Assembly: GCF_900215505.1 (NCBI RefSeq)
Contig: NZ_LT907844.1
Location: forward strand, 4,697,078 to 4,761,077
Length of the DNA stretch: 64,000 nucleotides
Source of the DNA: Cohaesibacter sp. ES.047
GTDB taxonomy: Bacteria > Pseudomonadota > Alphaproteobacteria > Rhizobiales > Cohaesibacteraceae
Direction of reading: 5' to 3'
Shown: positions 10,510 through 18,142 of the stretch, piece after piece
How the letters are laid out: every line of letters starts with the position of its first letter
Position numbering within the stretch: position 1 is the stretch's first letter
The notes under the pieces: model-generated
What the model was told of the DNA's origin: nothing
The model's input: only the letters and a program-made list of their open reading frames with translations
The model's database searches: none
Made by a program: the position numbers and the translations under genes

Positions 10510-10532
10510 AATTTCATCGGCCCGAAATAGAA

Positions 10533-10555
10533 AGAGCCCCTCAAAAAGGGGCTCT
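10533..10555. terminator. Bidirectional terminator hairpin
   Basis: AGAGCCCC and GGGGCTCT pair perfectly around a 7-nt loop between the convergent rlmB and the small secreted-protein gene. T-rich sequence follows on the minus strand (TTCTATTTC) and more weakly on the plus strand. Confidence 0.75.
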
Positions 10556-10589
10556 AGCGATCATTTCTTCATTCCATAAGAAGCACCCG

Positions 10590-10922
10590 TCACCGGGCAT
10601 CAACCGGAACAACAGGCGTCATGCCATTGAAATGGATCCGCTTGGCACGATAGGTGACCGGCGGGCCGTAGGGATCAACGGTCACGCTGATCCGCTCAGG
10701 ATAGACATAGGCTCCCAGATGCGGATCATAGGTGGCTTCTAGATAGACTTTGCCGCGTGCATCCGGCACTGCATCAACAACATAGACGTCGCTCTCATAT
10801 ACCGGATCCGGGTCCGCATAATATGTGTCATGCATGGGATGAGCGACCGCCAGCGGCGTGGCCATCATGAGCGCAGCGCCCGCAATAAGGCACCGGCCTG
10901 ACAGTTGTTTTGGCATTCTCAT
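10590..10922 (-). CDS. Small exported protein of unknown function
   Basis: A 110-residue product from ATG 10922, chosen for the AAGGGGAG site seven bases upstream. It opens with a signal peptide (MRMPKQ, hydrophobic stretch GAALMMATPLAVA, cleavage likely after VAHP). The mature part is rich in Asp/Tyr/Val with no Cys and resembles no family I recognise with certainty; probably periplasmic. It is convergent with rlmB. Confidence 0.75.
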   Translation of the reverse strand: MRMPKQLSGRCLIAGAALMMATPLAVAHPMHDTYYADPDPVYESDVYVVDAVPDARGKVYLEATYDPHLGAYVYPERISVTVDPYGPPVTYRAKRIHFNGMTPVVPVDAR

Positions 10923-11185
10923 ACTGAACTCCCCTTCGTGATCCAAACTCTCTTTGGCAGCACCCTAGCATTTCCTTAACAATTTGTAAAAACACTCAGG
11001 CTCGTATCGTTAAGGCGTTTCAAGCCGCGGCAGCACCAAGCCCCTTTGCCATCAGAAAGCCTTCCTCACTCCATAGACCATTTGACTACGCAGCCTGCCG
11101 CAGCGACATCTTGACGCAAACGGAAAGTTCGGGTCACAGTCATTAAACAAACACTCGTTCTTTTAAATCAGGGAGGAAACATCGA

Positions 11186-11569
11186 ATGAAAAGAGTATGG
11201 CTGATGGCAGCAGCCGCCACCTTGCTCATGGCCAGCCCCACGCTCGCAAACCCGATTTATGGCAACTGGAAAAGCGCTCCCGGGGATGGCGGTGCCTATA
11301 TCCATGTCAAGATCAGCCCTTGCGGCCCGAAAATTTGCGGCACGATCACCAAAGTTGTCGGCAAGAAGAATTCAAAGATCATCGGCCGGAGCATCATCAA
11401 GAACATGAACGACGATGGCGGCGGCAGCTACTCAGGCGGCACGATCTGGGCTCCGGACAAGAAAAAGACCTATGCGTCCAAGATGAAGCTGCGTGGCAAC
11501 AAGCTCTCGGTCAGTGGCTGCATCGCCGGTGGACTGATCTGCCGCAGCCAGACATGGACGCGCCTGTGA
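11186..11569 (+). CDS. DUF2147-family periplasmic protein
   Basis: A 127-residue exported protein with an N-terminal signal peptide (MKRVWLMAAAATLLMASPTLA) and a DUF2147-like body: GNWKSAPGDGGAYIHVKISPC, then CGTITKV and the C-terminal SGCIAGGLICRSQTWTR. Four Cys could form two disulphides. GGAGGAAAC lies just upstream of the ATG. The family is found in periplasmic proteins of alphaproteobacteria; its role is not established. Confidence 0.88.
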   Translation: MKRVWLMAAAATLLMASPTLANPIYGNWKSAPGDGGAYIHVKISPCGPKICGTITKVVGKKNSKIIGRSIIKNMNDDGGGSYSGGTIWAPDKKKTYASKMKLRGNKLSVSGCIAGGLICRSQTWTRL

Positions 11570-11698
11570 GACGCCTGTGACGCGCCTCTGATGTGCATGT
11601 AAGCCGGATATCTCGTACTCAGGATATCCCGACAAGATCGGCGATCGGCTGCGACTGCAGCCGGTGCTCTGCCTGAGCTCTGCCGGTGGTCTGAATGC

Positions 11699-11866
11699 CT
11701 ATCCGGCACCAATCAGGCTTTTGAGAATCGGCAGGAAATTCGAAGCAGCAATGCCAACGACGGCCCCGACCCCGATCCGTATCCAGACAGAAGGCAAACT
11801 CGACGAGGCAAACCCCAGCACGGCGCAGACAATGGCATAATAAGCGGTTGCGATAATATCCATCCC
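11699..11866 (-). CDS. Small hydrophobic protein, two predicted membrane helices
   Basis: A 55-residue peptide starting MDIIATAYYAIVCAVLGF with two hydrophobic helices (about residues 4-20 and 28-48) and a glycine end. A longer reading from 12190 would overlap the acetyltransferase start and is rejected. The ribosome binding site is weak (GCCGGG), so this is a plausible but unproven small membrane protein. Confidence 0.4.
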   Translation of the reverse strand, partial: GMDIIATAYYAIVCAVLGFASSSLPSVWIRIGVGAVVGIAASNFLPILKSLIGAG

Positions 11867-11953
11867 GGCATCATAGCACCGCTGGCGCATAAAATCACAG
11901 GCCAAAGGCCCTGGAGCCAGACCTAAGGCCAAATGATATGGTAAAGTGATACC

Positions 11954-12442
11954 ATGATCGAGCCCCACCCCTACGCGTTCCGCGATGTTACCCTGAATGA
12001 CCTCGCCCTGCTGAAAGCATGGCAGGAAAGGCCGCATGTCCAAAAATGGTGGGATGCAAATGAACCCTACAGCGAAGCGCAATTGGCCGATCCTCAGGTC
12101 GCTCGCTGGATCGTCTCGATCAACAATCGACCATTTGCCTTCATGCAGGATTACACCGTGCATGGATGGGAGAACCATCACTTCGCCCATCTCCCCAAAG
12201 GATCACGCGGCATCGATCAATACATCGGAGATCCTAAAATGGTCGGCATTGGCCATGGAACGGCGTTTATTGGAACGAGACTGCAGGCGCTCTTCGACGC
12301 GGGCGCCCCGGTGATTGCAACCGATCCACACCCGGAAAACGAACGCGCGATAGCCGTCTACCAAAAGCTGGGTTTCGAGATATCAGGACCGCCACAGGAA
12401 ACCCAATGGGGGATGATCCTACCAATGCTCGCTAGCCGATAA
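11954..12442 (+). CDS. GNAT acetyltransferase, AAC(6')-like
   Basis: Predicted acetyl-CoA-dependent N-acetyltransferase of 162 residues. It shows the order typical of aminoglycoside 6'-N-acetyltransferase relatives: LKAWQERPHVQKWWD, GIDQYIGDPKMVGIGHGTAF (acetyl-CoA binding strand and loop) and DPHPENERAIAVYQKLGFE. These motifs also occur in chromosomal GNAT proteins with unknown substrates, so drug resistance should not be assumed. It is the last host gene before the prophage. Confidence 0.88.
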   Translation: MIEPHPYAFRDVTLNDLALLKAWQERPHVQKWWDANEPYSEAQLADPQVARWIVSINNRPFAFMQDYTVHGWENHHFAHLPKGSRGIDQYIGDPKMVGIGHGTAFIGTRLQALFDAGAPVIATDPHPENERAIAVYQKLGFEISGPPQETQWGMILPMLASR

Positions 12443-12666
12443 ACCGAACGCGACTACGGGCTGTGTTTTCCGCATGGCAGTCGCCGCATGCGCCGATTGG
12501 GAAAGTTCGTGTGGAAAGAGTATTTTTTCCTTTACACGAGCCAGTCTTCCATTTTACTTCTCGCGCCACGGAAATTAAATTTTGAGTGCTCTCACCTAAA
12601 CATTGAGCCCTATAAGACAGTTTCTGACAGGTGCCAAACCCTAGCTTAAGCATCTGAAAACAAAGA
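12443..12666. other. Intergenic, upstream of original tRNA-Thr
   Basis: About 220 bp of host DNA that would hold the native promoter of the tRNA-Thr gene. No gene is seen. Confidence 0.5.
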
Positions 12667-12709
<43 letters not shown>

Positions 12710-12741
12710 TGATATTATCCCATATATTTCAACATCTTATA

Positions 12742-12802
12742 TGTAAACCCTACTATTAGTGAGCTTATAAACATCAATTACTTACAATCTAATTTGTAAA
12801 CC
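12742..12802 (+). promoter_or_regulatory. Candidate integrase arm-type sites, left side
   Basis: TGTAAACC occurs at 12742-12749 and 12795-12802, in the AT-rich first 100 bp of the prophage, in the same orientation. The same octamer occurs twice near the other end (63259, 63270). Tyrosine integrases of the lambda type bind such arm repeats flanking the core; function here is inferred from position and repetition. Confidence 0.45.
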
Positions 12803-13022
12803 AATAATTAAATTTGCTAACTCCAAAATTCACCGCAATTACTCCCATTTTGGCTGCAAAAAACACGCGAGTAGGTCGCACACCAACAAGACCACTGAGA
12901 TTTGCATGTCATGGCACATGCACTCGCAATGGTGATAATGCAATCACTTCCAACCATCAATACATAGACAAAAATGACAAGTAAGGTGAGGCTATAGGTC
13001 TGTTTGTGTTTGATGGACCCAT

Positions 13023-13193
13023 ATGAAAAACGAAGACTCACAAGATCCCGCCGACCATTGCGAAAAACTGCTGCTCGAGATCAAAGCCAATCTTGAATTT
13101 CGCTGTGAGCCAAATGGTGATCTGATCGTTTACGGTATCATCCCGCTAAAATTGCGCAAGCGCATAAGCACTATCATAGGAATTGCAATTTAG
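13023..13193 (+). CDS. Possible small phage protein
   Basis: A 56-residue open frame (MKNEDSQDPADHCEKLLLEI...) following the attL region, ending LRKRISTIIGIAI. It has an acidic N-terminus and a hydrophobic C-terminus. No clear ribosome binding site is seen (GATGGA only), so support is modest. The upstream 12710-13022 interval is AT-rich and otherwise empty. Confidence 0.35.
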   Translation: MKNEDSQDPADHCEKLLLEIKANLEFRCEPNGDLIVYGIIPLKLRKRISTIIGIAI

Positions 13194-13264
13194 ACATTTT
13201 TAGTTGCAATTGTCATTAATCACTCTCAATATAACAAACGAATAAGTTGTGTTGAGTAACGACG

Positions 13265-13537
13265 ATGGACTATAAGTGCGCATATGAGCAAGCCCGAGCG
13301 GTCCTAGACATGATCGCCGCATCAAGCCAATCCCACCTCGACATCTGTGGAAACACAATATGTTTTATCGAGCTGGCACCCGATCAGGCAGACGTACTTT
13401 TTCAGGAGATTTCCTTCTGCGAATGTGACGAGCCGGAGGTGCAGGAATCTACTTGGCAACCAGCAGATACAGCCTCTGAACAAATACAAGTGAATATCCA
13501 CACAAAAAGCCCGCCAGATCACTCCAGCGGGCCATAG
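13265..13537 (+). CDS. Hypothetical small phage protein
   Basis: A 90-residue acidic protein (MDYKCAYEQARAVLDMIAAS...) with four Cys and several Asp/Glu. It is transcribed toward the late operon, and its last codons run through the hairpin that terminates that operon. No strong ribosome binding site is visible. The family is unknown; it may be an end-of-prophage accessory gene. Confidence 0.45.
   Translation: MDYKCAYEQARAVLDMIAASSQSHLDICGNTICFIELAPDQADVLFQEISFCECDEPEVQESTWQPADTASEQIQVNIHTKSPPDHSSGP
13504..13532 (-). terminator. Late-operon terminator
   Basis: On the minus strand GCCCGC and GCGGGC pair around a 12-nt loop and are followed by TTTTTGTG. It lies 12 bp past the last minus-strand late gene, so it probably ends the whole lysis/tail transcript. 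Confidence 0.8.
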
Positions 13538-13543
13538 TCAACA

Positions 13544-13927
13544 TCATCTTTTCCCAAGCGGTAACCGCGGATTCTCGCTCCAAGCTTTGGCCATTTTAAG
13601 CGCGCCTTCAAGCAGGGCAATGCCTGCAAAGCCGGTTATAAATGCGGCGGATGTGCGAGGATGCTCGATCGCGATGCCTATCGTCCCGAGCAGCTTGACC
13701 ATCACCGGCTCGGTGATATCGGTCAGATAGGCGGCTGTCATCAGCCCGACAGCCAGAGCACCGATAAAATAGCAGGCCGCCCGAAAGACAACCAGACACC
13801 CTTCGCCCTTCAATATCATCCGCCAGCTGACCACGATGGCCCGAGCGAGGGCACCAAAAAAGCCCGGTACAAGATCCGGGCGTGAGCTTTGAGTGAGACC
13901 CATAAGCTCCAAAAGCTTATCGGGCAT
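13544..13927 (-). CDS. Membrane protein at end of lysis cassette
   Basis: A 127-residue protein with at least two membrane helices (about 46-68, and a weaker one around 90-108), short charged ends and no recognised domain. It is the last gene before the late terminator and follows the nuclease gene by one base. Position among lysis genes makes an accessory holin or exclusion function possible, but nothing in the sequence proves it. Confidence 0.7.
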   Translation of the reverse strand: MPDKLLELMGLTQSSRPDLVPGFFGALARAIVVSWRMILKGEGCLVVFRAACYFIGALAVGLMTAAYLTDITEPVMVKLLGTIGIAIEHPRTSAAFITGFAGIALLEGALKMAKAWSENPRLPLGKR

Positions 13928-14623
13928 TCAGTCGCGCTCCTCTTCTGGTGGCTTGGACGTTTTGCCGTCACACCACCAGGCGCCCTTGGTCAGGGCGTTT
14001 CTGTCCTCGATCAGGCCGCCATTCTTCAGTCGCGCCCCATAGATCACGGCCATGCCCTCTTTATAGAGCTTCATGGCGAGGGATTGCCAGACTACCGGAT
14101 TCTTTGTGCCCTCGATCGGATAGAGCAGATCGCCAACCACCCGGCCAAAATACTTGCCGCCATGGATTTCGGTTAGAATGACGGGAGCACCCGGATGCAA
14201 CAGGCCCGCTTGTCGCGGCTCGCCTTGCAGCAGGGCTTTGCACTTCTTGCTCTTGACGGCATCAGTTCCCGCTACAAAAGCGGTCGCGCGACAGCCGAGC
14301 AGATTCTCATGTGCCTTGACATCATCAGGCACTTTTCCGTCGTGCCAAAGTGGGTGCATGGTGCAGCCGGTGCCGGACTTCTCGGGCGTGTCAATGCCGG
14401 CAATGCGCACGTCGACATCTTCGACCTTGATATCAAGCCAGGGGCGCACATCGACCTCGACCGTGTCCGCATCGATCACACGGCGCACAATGGCCGGTGT
14501 TCGCTTGCCTTCCCGAAACAGGGTTTCTCGATCCTGTTTCCAACCAGCCACCGCTCCGGAAATATGCCAGAACACCAAAAGCGTCAAACCGGACGCAACA
14601 AGACGGACAAGGTGTCGCATCAT
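13928..14623 (-). CDS. Thermonuclease-like (SNase) secreted protein
   Basis: A 231-residue protein with an N-terminal membrane/signal helix (about 5-22) and a staphylococcal-nuclease-like region: VIDADTVEVDV, VDVRIAGIDTPEKSG and later GRVVGDLLY with MAVIYG. The catalytic set in SNase is Asp, Arg, Glu, Arg; DTPE and GRV are visible. Its start overlaps the Rz1 stop (ATGATG). A secreted nuclease in a lysis cassette might degrade host or competitor DNA; that role is inferred. Confidence 0.78.
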   Translation of the reverse strand: MMRHLVRLVASGLTLLVFWHISGAVAGWKQDRETLFREGKRTPAIVRRVIDADTVEVDVRPWLDIKVEDVDVRIAGIDTPEKSGTGCTMHPLWHDGKVPDDVKAHENLLGCRATAFVAGTDAVKSKKCKALLQGEPRQAGLLHPGAPVILTEIHGGKYFGRVVGDLLYPIEGTKNPVVWQSLAMKLYKEGMAVIYGARLKNGGLIEDRNALTKGAWWCDGKTSKPPEEERD

Positions 14624-14916
14624 TTCGATTGCCTCATGAGTTGACAGGCGGGCTGCTGGCCATTGATAGCACAGATTTGCCGCCTGAGTGTGTATAGATC
14701 CGCCGCACAGACGCGTGACGCACTGTCGATCGGCATGGCTTCAAGCTCGTCGGCCAGCCGGTCGACAAACGCCTTTTCATAGGTTTTGAGCCGTGGCACA
14801 GGCAGCGCCGCTGGTTCCGAAGATCCAGGGCGCGGGCCGTCAGAGGCGACCCTCCCGGCGCAGGCGGTCAACAATGCCATCTGGGCCATCAAGACCAGGA
14901 TTATCCAGCGCTGCAT
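14620..14916 (-). CDS. Rz1-like spanin lipoprotein
   Basis: A 98-residue protein starting MQRWIILVLMAQMALLTACAG, with a signal peptide and lipobox LTAC for lipid attachment to the outer membrane, then a Pro-rich segment (PRPGSSEPAALPVPR). GGGAGG precedes the ATG at 14916. The start lies inside the preceding Rz-like gene in another frame, the classic nested Rz/Rz1 layout. It would join the inner-membrane spanin to fuse membranes in the last step of lysis. Confidence 0.82.
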   Translation of the reverse strand: MQRWIILVLMAQMALLTACAGRVASDGPRPGSSEPAALPVPRLKTYEKAFVDRLADELEAMPIDSASRVCAADLYTLRRQICAINGQQPACQLMRQSK

Positions 14917-15073
14917 CTGCCGCCCTCCCTTCTGCCTCGCGGGCGCGCTGCTCTGCATCCGCACGGTGTTTTAGATCGTCGGCCCTATCGGCCTTGCGGC
15001 GCAGGATCCATTGGTCCAGACCGGCCATAAGGAGGCGCAGGGCGAAGGTTAAAACCAGTTTCAGTGTTGACAT
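14840..15073 (-). CDS. Rz-like inner-membrane spanin
   Basis: A 77-residue protein with an N-terminal membrane helix (MSTLKLVLTFALRLLMAGL) followed by a charged, Ala/Arg/Asp-rich coiled coil (RADAEQRAREAEGRAADAAL), as expected of an i-spanin. GGAG lies upstream of ATG 15073. It overlaps the holin-like gene at its start and the Rz1-like gene at its end, each in another frame. Confidence 0.72.
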   Translation of the reverse strand: MSTLKLVLTFALRLLMAGLDQWILRRKADRADDLKHRADAEQRAREAEGRAADAALDNPGLDGPDGIVDRLRREGRL

Positions 15074-15785
15074 CAGACCGAGACTCCAAGTTCATCAATT
15101 CCCGCCTGAAATTGCCCGCGATATAGGCCTCAAGCGCCTTTGGCGTCAGCCCGAAATGTTTGACCGCCTGTGGCCCCCGCTCGACGATATAGTCGGCAAC
15201 AGTTTGCAAAATCTGATGACGGGTATAATAGGTTGGTGCGTGGGCGCTGACTTGCTCAAAAGCAATCTGATTGAGTTTGCTGGCGGCAATCTGCGCCAGA
15301 CTTTCCCGGTGCTTTTCATCCAGCTCAACGCCGACATATTTTTTAAGCAGCTTTGCAACGATGCCCAGCAACGCCGTGAAGGCCGCAAGGATGACCGGTT
15401 CAAAAAACGGCATGATGAGATCAATCATCGGCTTGGTATCGATCGCATATGTCTCAGCCGCAAAAGCCGGACGCCCGATGGCGAGGCCGCCCGCCAGCGC
15501 CGCGCCGAACAGCAGCAAGATGCGGACTTTGCGCGGCACTTCGAGCAGCCACAAGAGAATGACTGCTGGAAATACAATCACCAGCGGCAGCAAGACCTCT
15601 GCTCGCTTGGACATCGCGAACAAGGCACAACCCAAGACCAGACCAGCACAGACCGAAGCCAACGCCGAATAGACGCCGCCAGAGGGATAGCCCGCCAACA
15701 GAGGCGAAAAATGGACGTTGGAAAAGACAATGGCCAGCCCGACCAAAAGGCCGAGCGGAACCGTCGCGAAAGATGAAATTCGCAT
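14985..15785 (-). CDS. Holin-like protein (LLH/superfamily 6-like)
   Basis: A 266-residue protein with several N-terminal membrane helices (about 7-30, 40-62, 68-82, 88-107) and another at about 128-150. It is followed by a charged helical domain (LLKKYVGVELDEKHRESLAQIAASKLNQIAFEQV...) that resembles the LLH holin family. AGGAGTT precedes the ATG. The C-terminal ~30 codons overlap the Rz-like gene. Assignment as holin rests on topology and its place beside endolysin and spanins. Confidence 0.65.
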   Translation of the reverse strand: MRISSFATVPLGLLVGLAIVFSNVHFSPLLAGYPSGGVYSALASVCAGLVLGCALFAMSKRAEVLLPLVIVFPAVILLWLLEVPRKVRILLLFGAALAGGLAIGRPAFAAETYAIDTKPMIDLIMPFFEPVILAAFTALLGIVAKLLKKYVGVELDEKHRESLAQIAASKLNQIAFEQVSAHAPTYYTRHQILQTVADYIVERGPQAVKHFGLTPKALEAYIAGNFRRELMNLESRSDVNTETGFNLRPAPPYGRSGPMDPAPQGR

Positions 15786-15800
15786 GGGTAACTCCTATAA

Positions 15801-15921
15801 GACAAGGCGCGAATGCGCCGACGTCGCGAGCGCGCGCCAGTCGATTTTCGCAAGGCGAAAACGATGAGAGCGCAGACAAGAAACTCAGCGCCAGCTCATT
15901 GCAACGCAATGAGCGAGAGCG
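15801..15921 (+). repeat. Dispersed palindromic element, two tandem copies (A1, A2)
   Basis: A1 (15801-15872) opens GACAAGGCGCGAATGCGCC, has a GCCAG then a near-perfect hairpin TCGATTTTCGC/GCGAAAACGA, and closes GAGAGCG. A2 (15875-15921) opens GACAAG, has GCCAG, the hairpin CTCATTGC/GCAATGAG and closes CGAGAGCG. Both lie between the endolysin stop and the holin-like start, opposite to gene direction. They belong to a family with other copies at 24286, 44842, 49619, 51619, 52697, 54526 and 55856. Confidence 0.8.
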
Positions 15922-15961
15922 TTAGGGTGATGTGATTTTGAGGTTTACGGAGTCGAGGCGC

Positions 15962-16402
15962 TTAGCCGTGCCAGTCGGCGTTTTCGCCGCGCGTGTCGAT
16001 ATGAACGAATGTGTCATAAAGCCCTAGCCCACCGCTGAAGGCCCCGCCATCCCGCCGCCACATCAGGCGGTCATAGCAATACTGCGGGTGACGAGTGGCC
16101 GCGACAAAATCGAGTGCGGTGAAATTCATGTGTTGGCTGGCCGTTGCTTTGCTAATCACCGCGTTGTAGGCCGGTGACCGATATGCACTAATGATCCGGA
16201 TCGGCTCGGCAATGTCGCGCCGCAGCCATTCCAGCTGTTTGGCGGTCTTGATAATGCTCCACCAAAGCTCGGGCGGAGGGTCGGTATTGAGGCCATAGCC
16301 GGGATGCTGCGGATTGAAATGAGCATCGCCCTTGAAAAGCATCTCGGCCGCACTGAAAAACTCAAAACCAAACCCCGCAAAGAATTGCTTAAAGCTCATC
16401 AT
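15962..16402 (-). CDS. Phage endolysin, peptidase M15 type
   Basis: Predicted zinc D-Ala-D-Ala carboxypeptidase that cuts peptidoglycan crosslinks during lysis. In 146 residues it shows RIISAYRSPAYN, the metal motif SQHMNFTALDF (usually SxHxxGxAxD) and TFVHIDTRG with the second His-x-Asp site. AAAGGAA precedes tandem ATGs at 16402/16399, and the start overlaps the stop of the upstream small gene. No signal peptide is seen, so export would depend on the holin. Confidence 0.87.
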   Translation of the reverse strand: MMSFKQFFAGFGFEFFSAAEMLFKGDAHFNPQHPGYGLNTDPPPELWWSIIKTAKQLEWLRRDIAEPIRIISAYRSPAYNAVISKATASQHMNFTALDFVAATRHPQYCYDRLMWRRDGGAFSGGLGLYDTFVHIDTRGENADWHG

Positions 16403-16598
16403 GGCTTATTCCTTTCGGCTTTGCTTTTACTCTTGGGATTGTAGAAATAGCGGCCCCAAAGTGGGCGATCATTCGCGCTCTGGCGAAGGACTCACGTGAC
16501 GGGGCGGGTGGCGGAATGCAACTAGAGCCACGCGAAAGCAATCGGGTGAGAACAGCACGCAGCCACCCTCGCCCGCGATAAAACGCCAGCGTGATCAT
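16389..16598 (-). CDS. Small unknown protein upstream of endolysin
   Basis: A 69-residue basic protein (MITLAFYRGRGWLRAVLTRLL...). The start at 16598 has a good GGAG site and the stop overlaps the endolysin start, suggesting coupling. The first ~12 residues resemble the start of phage NlpC/P60-like proteins, but the catalytic part is missing, so this could be a truncated remnant. Confidence 0.45.
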   Translation of the reverse strand: MITLAFYRGRGWLRAVLTRLLSRGSSCIPPPAPSRESFARARMIAHFGAAISTIPRVKAKPKGISHDEL

Positions 16599-16694
16599 GG
16601 ATTATCTCCAACAATGTAAGGAAAACGCCGCCATTGCCAATCAGCAGCAATTGCGGTAGCAAAGTCTACGGGTAAAACCAAAAGGGGTATTCGA

Positions 16695-16901
16695 ATGACC
16701 GATCAGCCGAGCAATCCAGAGGATCCATGGTTCAAGGTCATTACCCTGATCAACCGCGCACTTCTTCTCACCGAAGGCAACACAAATGCCGCCGTCATCA
16801 ACTATCTACTGGCAATGGTAAAACAAGAGGCAGAGACCCAGCAGGAAGCCGGATCAGCTATGTTGCCGCGCCCGGAAGATAACCCGACACTGCTCAACTG
16901 A
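16695..16901 (+). CDS. Small acidic protein, plus-strand singleton
   Basis: A 68-residue protein (MTDQPSNPEDPWFKVITLIN...) with AAAAGGGG upstream of its ATG. It is the only plus-strand gene among the leftward late genes at this point and lies next to the RelE-like gene in convergent orientation, which suggests a separately expressed cargo gene. The family is unknown. Confidence 0.5.
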   Translation: MTDQPSNPEDPWFKVITLINRALLLTEGNTNAAVINYLLAMVKQEAETQQEAGSAMLPRPEDNPTLLN

Positions 16902-16918
16902 TTGCGTTCGCAAAAAGA

Positions 16919-17197
16919 CTAACTTCGATTTAGTCGTCGGTATACCGCATCATGCGGGCCAACATCGAGCAGTCTAAATCTTGTTTGATGAATTTGGAGA
17001 ATGACCAATCTGTCGCTTCGGCCTGAACGAATGGTCCAACAATCGCGCAGGCCTTTGAACTTGTGCCTACGCAAACCGGGATGGTCGGGATCGGTACTTA
17101 GCTTTTTGACCGTCTCTGTCAGTCGCTTTTGCTGCTGTTGCGAAAGCTTTTTAAATGCACTGACAAACTGTTCGGTATACTCGATCTCGCAAGTCAC
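16919..17197 (-). CDS. RelE/ParE-family toxin-like protein
   Basis: A 92-residue basic protein (MTCEIEYTEQFVSAFKKLSQQQQKRL...) with features of the RelE superfamily: an N-terminal FxxAFKKL helix, HKFKGLRDCWTIRSGRSDRLVI, and a C-terminal LLDVGPHDAVYRR. RelE toxins cleave mRNA on the ribosome. The start is GTG, overlapping the stop of the upstream gene by one base (TAGTG). No standard small antitoxin is seen. Confidence 0.72.
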   Translation of the reverse strand: MTCEIEYTEQFVSAFKKLSQQQQKRLTETVKKLSTDPDHPGLRRHKFKGLRDCWTIRSGRSDRLVILQIHQTRFRLLDVGPHDAVYRRLNRS

Positions 17198-17757
17198 TAA
17201 TCCATCAACGCCTCTAGAAAAGAGACCGTATCCTGAGGTGAATTCGTTTTCGCGATGACCTTGTTGGTTGGATCATGTTTACCACGTAAAAACCTGACAC
17301 CATCAGCATAAATCAGGATCACATCAATCTCGCGCTTGTAAAGACCCAAAACAACATCAAAATCCGCCTTTAAGTCCGACGCATGCGCAGGAGAAAGTCT
17401 TCTACATTCCTTCACAAGAGTGCTGACTTCCTTTTGGGATTTTCGATACAAAGCTACATATTTATCAGCACGATCTTCAATAATCTCAACGAGTCGATTA
17501 AGCGAGGAGATATGCTGACCAGACAACTCGTGTTCTGAGAAAGCGGTATCCAGGCTATGTAGTATCATTTGCCCGTCTCGTTCATATTTATCGAGAGACG
17601 CCCGTAAACTCGCAATCTGTTTCTGATTGGATTCCTTCATTGCAGCAAATCCAGCGTCGGCATCAAAAAACGGGCGTGTGATTGCTGGTGGATCGCCTAT
17701 GCGCTGAAGCGCAGCAGCCTCCAAAAGAGCGTGATCAATGCTTACATCCATATCCAT
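17197..17757 (-). CDS. Helical protein coupled to RelE-like toxin; function unknown
   Basis: About 186 residues from ATG 17757 (a GTG at 17832 would overlap the preceding gene). It is mostly charged helix, with likely coiled coil at about 45-110 (SNQKQIASLRASLDKYERDG...), and a C-terminal segment (VLGLYKREIDVILIYADGVRFLRGKHD) of mixed character. No DNA-binding motif is evident. Translational coupling to the RelE-like gene suggests antitoxin or partner function, but that is inference. Confidence 0.6.
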   Translation of the reverse strand: MDMDVSIDHALLEAAALQRIGDPPAITRPFFDADAGFAAMKESNQKQIASLRASLDKYERDGQMILHSLDTAFSEHELSGQHISSLNRLVEIIEDRADKYVALYRKSQKEVSTLVKECRRLSPAHASDLKADFDVVLGLYKREIDVILIYADGVRFLRGKHDPTNKVIAKTNSPQDTVSFLEALMD

Positions 17758-17804
17758 ACCCGCTTTTCTAGCACATTGTTGCTTATCTGACCACTTACAA
17801 GATC

Positions 17805-18056
17805 TCAACTGATCAGCTTCACAGCGCTCCACATGATTTCTTTGTTGTCACCACAGGCGCGACAGCGGAACTTGTATTCAATTTCCTTCAACCGCATATA
17901 CGGCGGATGATGCGCATGCATCCGCTCGGTGCTGACCACAGCCTCATGCCCGCACGGGCACTTGAGCCGCAACCATATGCCGGGCAAAAAGTCCCGCACC
18001 CGGACCTGCCATCGCGGCCCGAGGATCACAGTTTCCCATTTTTCAGATTTTTCCAT
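17805..18056 (-). CDS. Small zinc-ribbon-like protein
   Basis: An 83-residue protein with two Cys pairs (LKCPCGHEAVV and KFRCRACGDNKEI) plus a His cluster (MHAHHPP), suggesting a zinc ribbon. The N-terminus (EKWETVILGPRWQVRVRDFLPG) is strand-rich. The ribosome binding site is weak. It precedes the RelE-associated pair in the same direction and follows gene D by 86 bp. Confidence 0.55.
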   Translation of the reverse strand: MEKSEKWETVILGPRWQVRVRDFLPGIWLRLKCPCGHEAVVSTERMHAHHPPYMRLKEIEYKFRCRACGDNKEIMWSAVKLIS

Positions 18057-18142
18057 TGGCCATCAGACCCGCTTGAGCAACCGGATCCGAATGTACGCCC
18101 GTTCTGTCAATCAGCACAAGAACAAAATAAGAACATAAAGGT

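Noticed and set aside
15454-15909. A 151-residue minus-strand frame starting MRCNELALS
   Set aside because: It reads through the dispersed palindromic element and the holin-like gene in a wrong frame; the similar peptide near 24300 comes from the same repeat.
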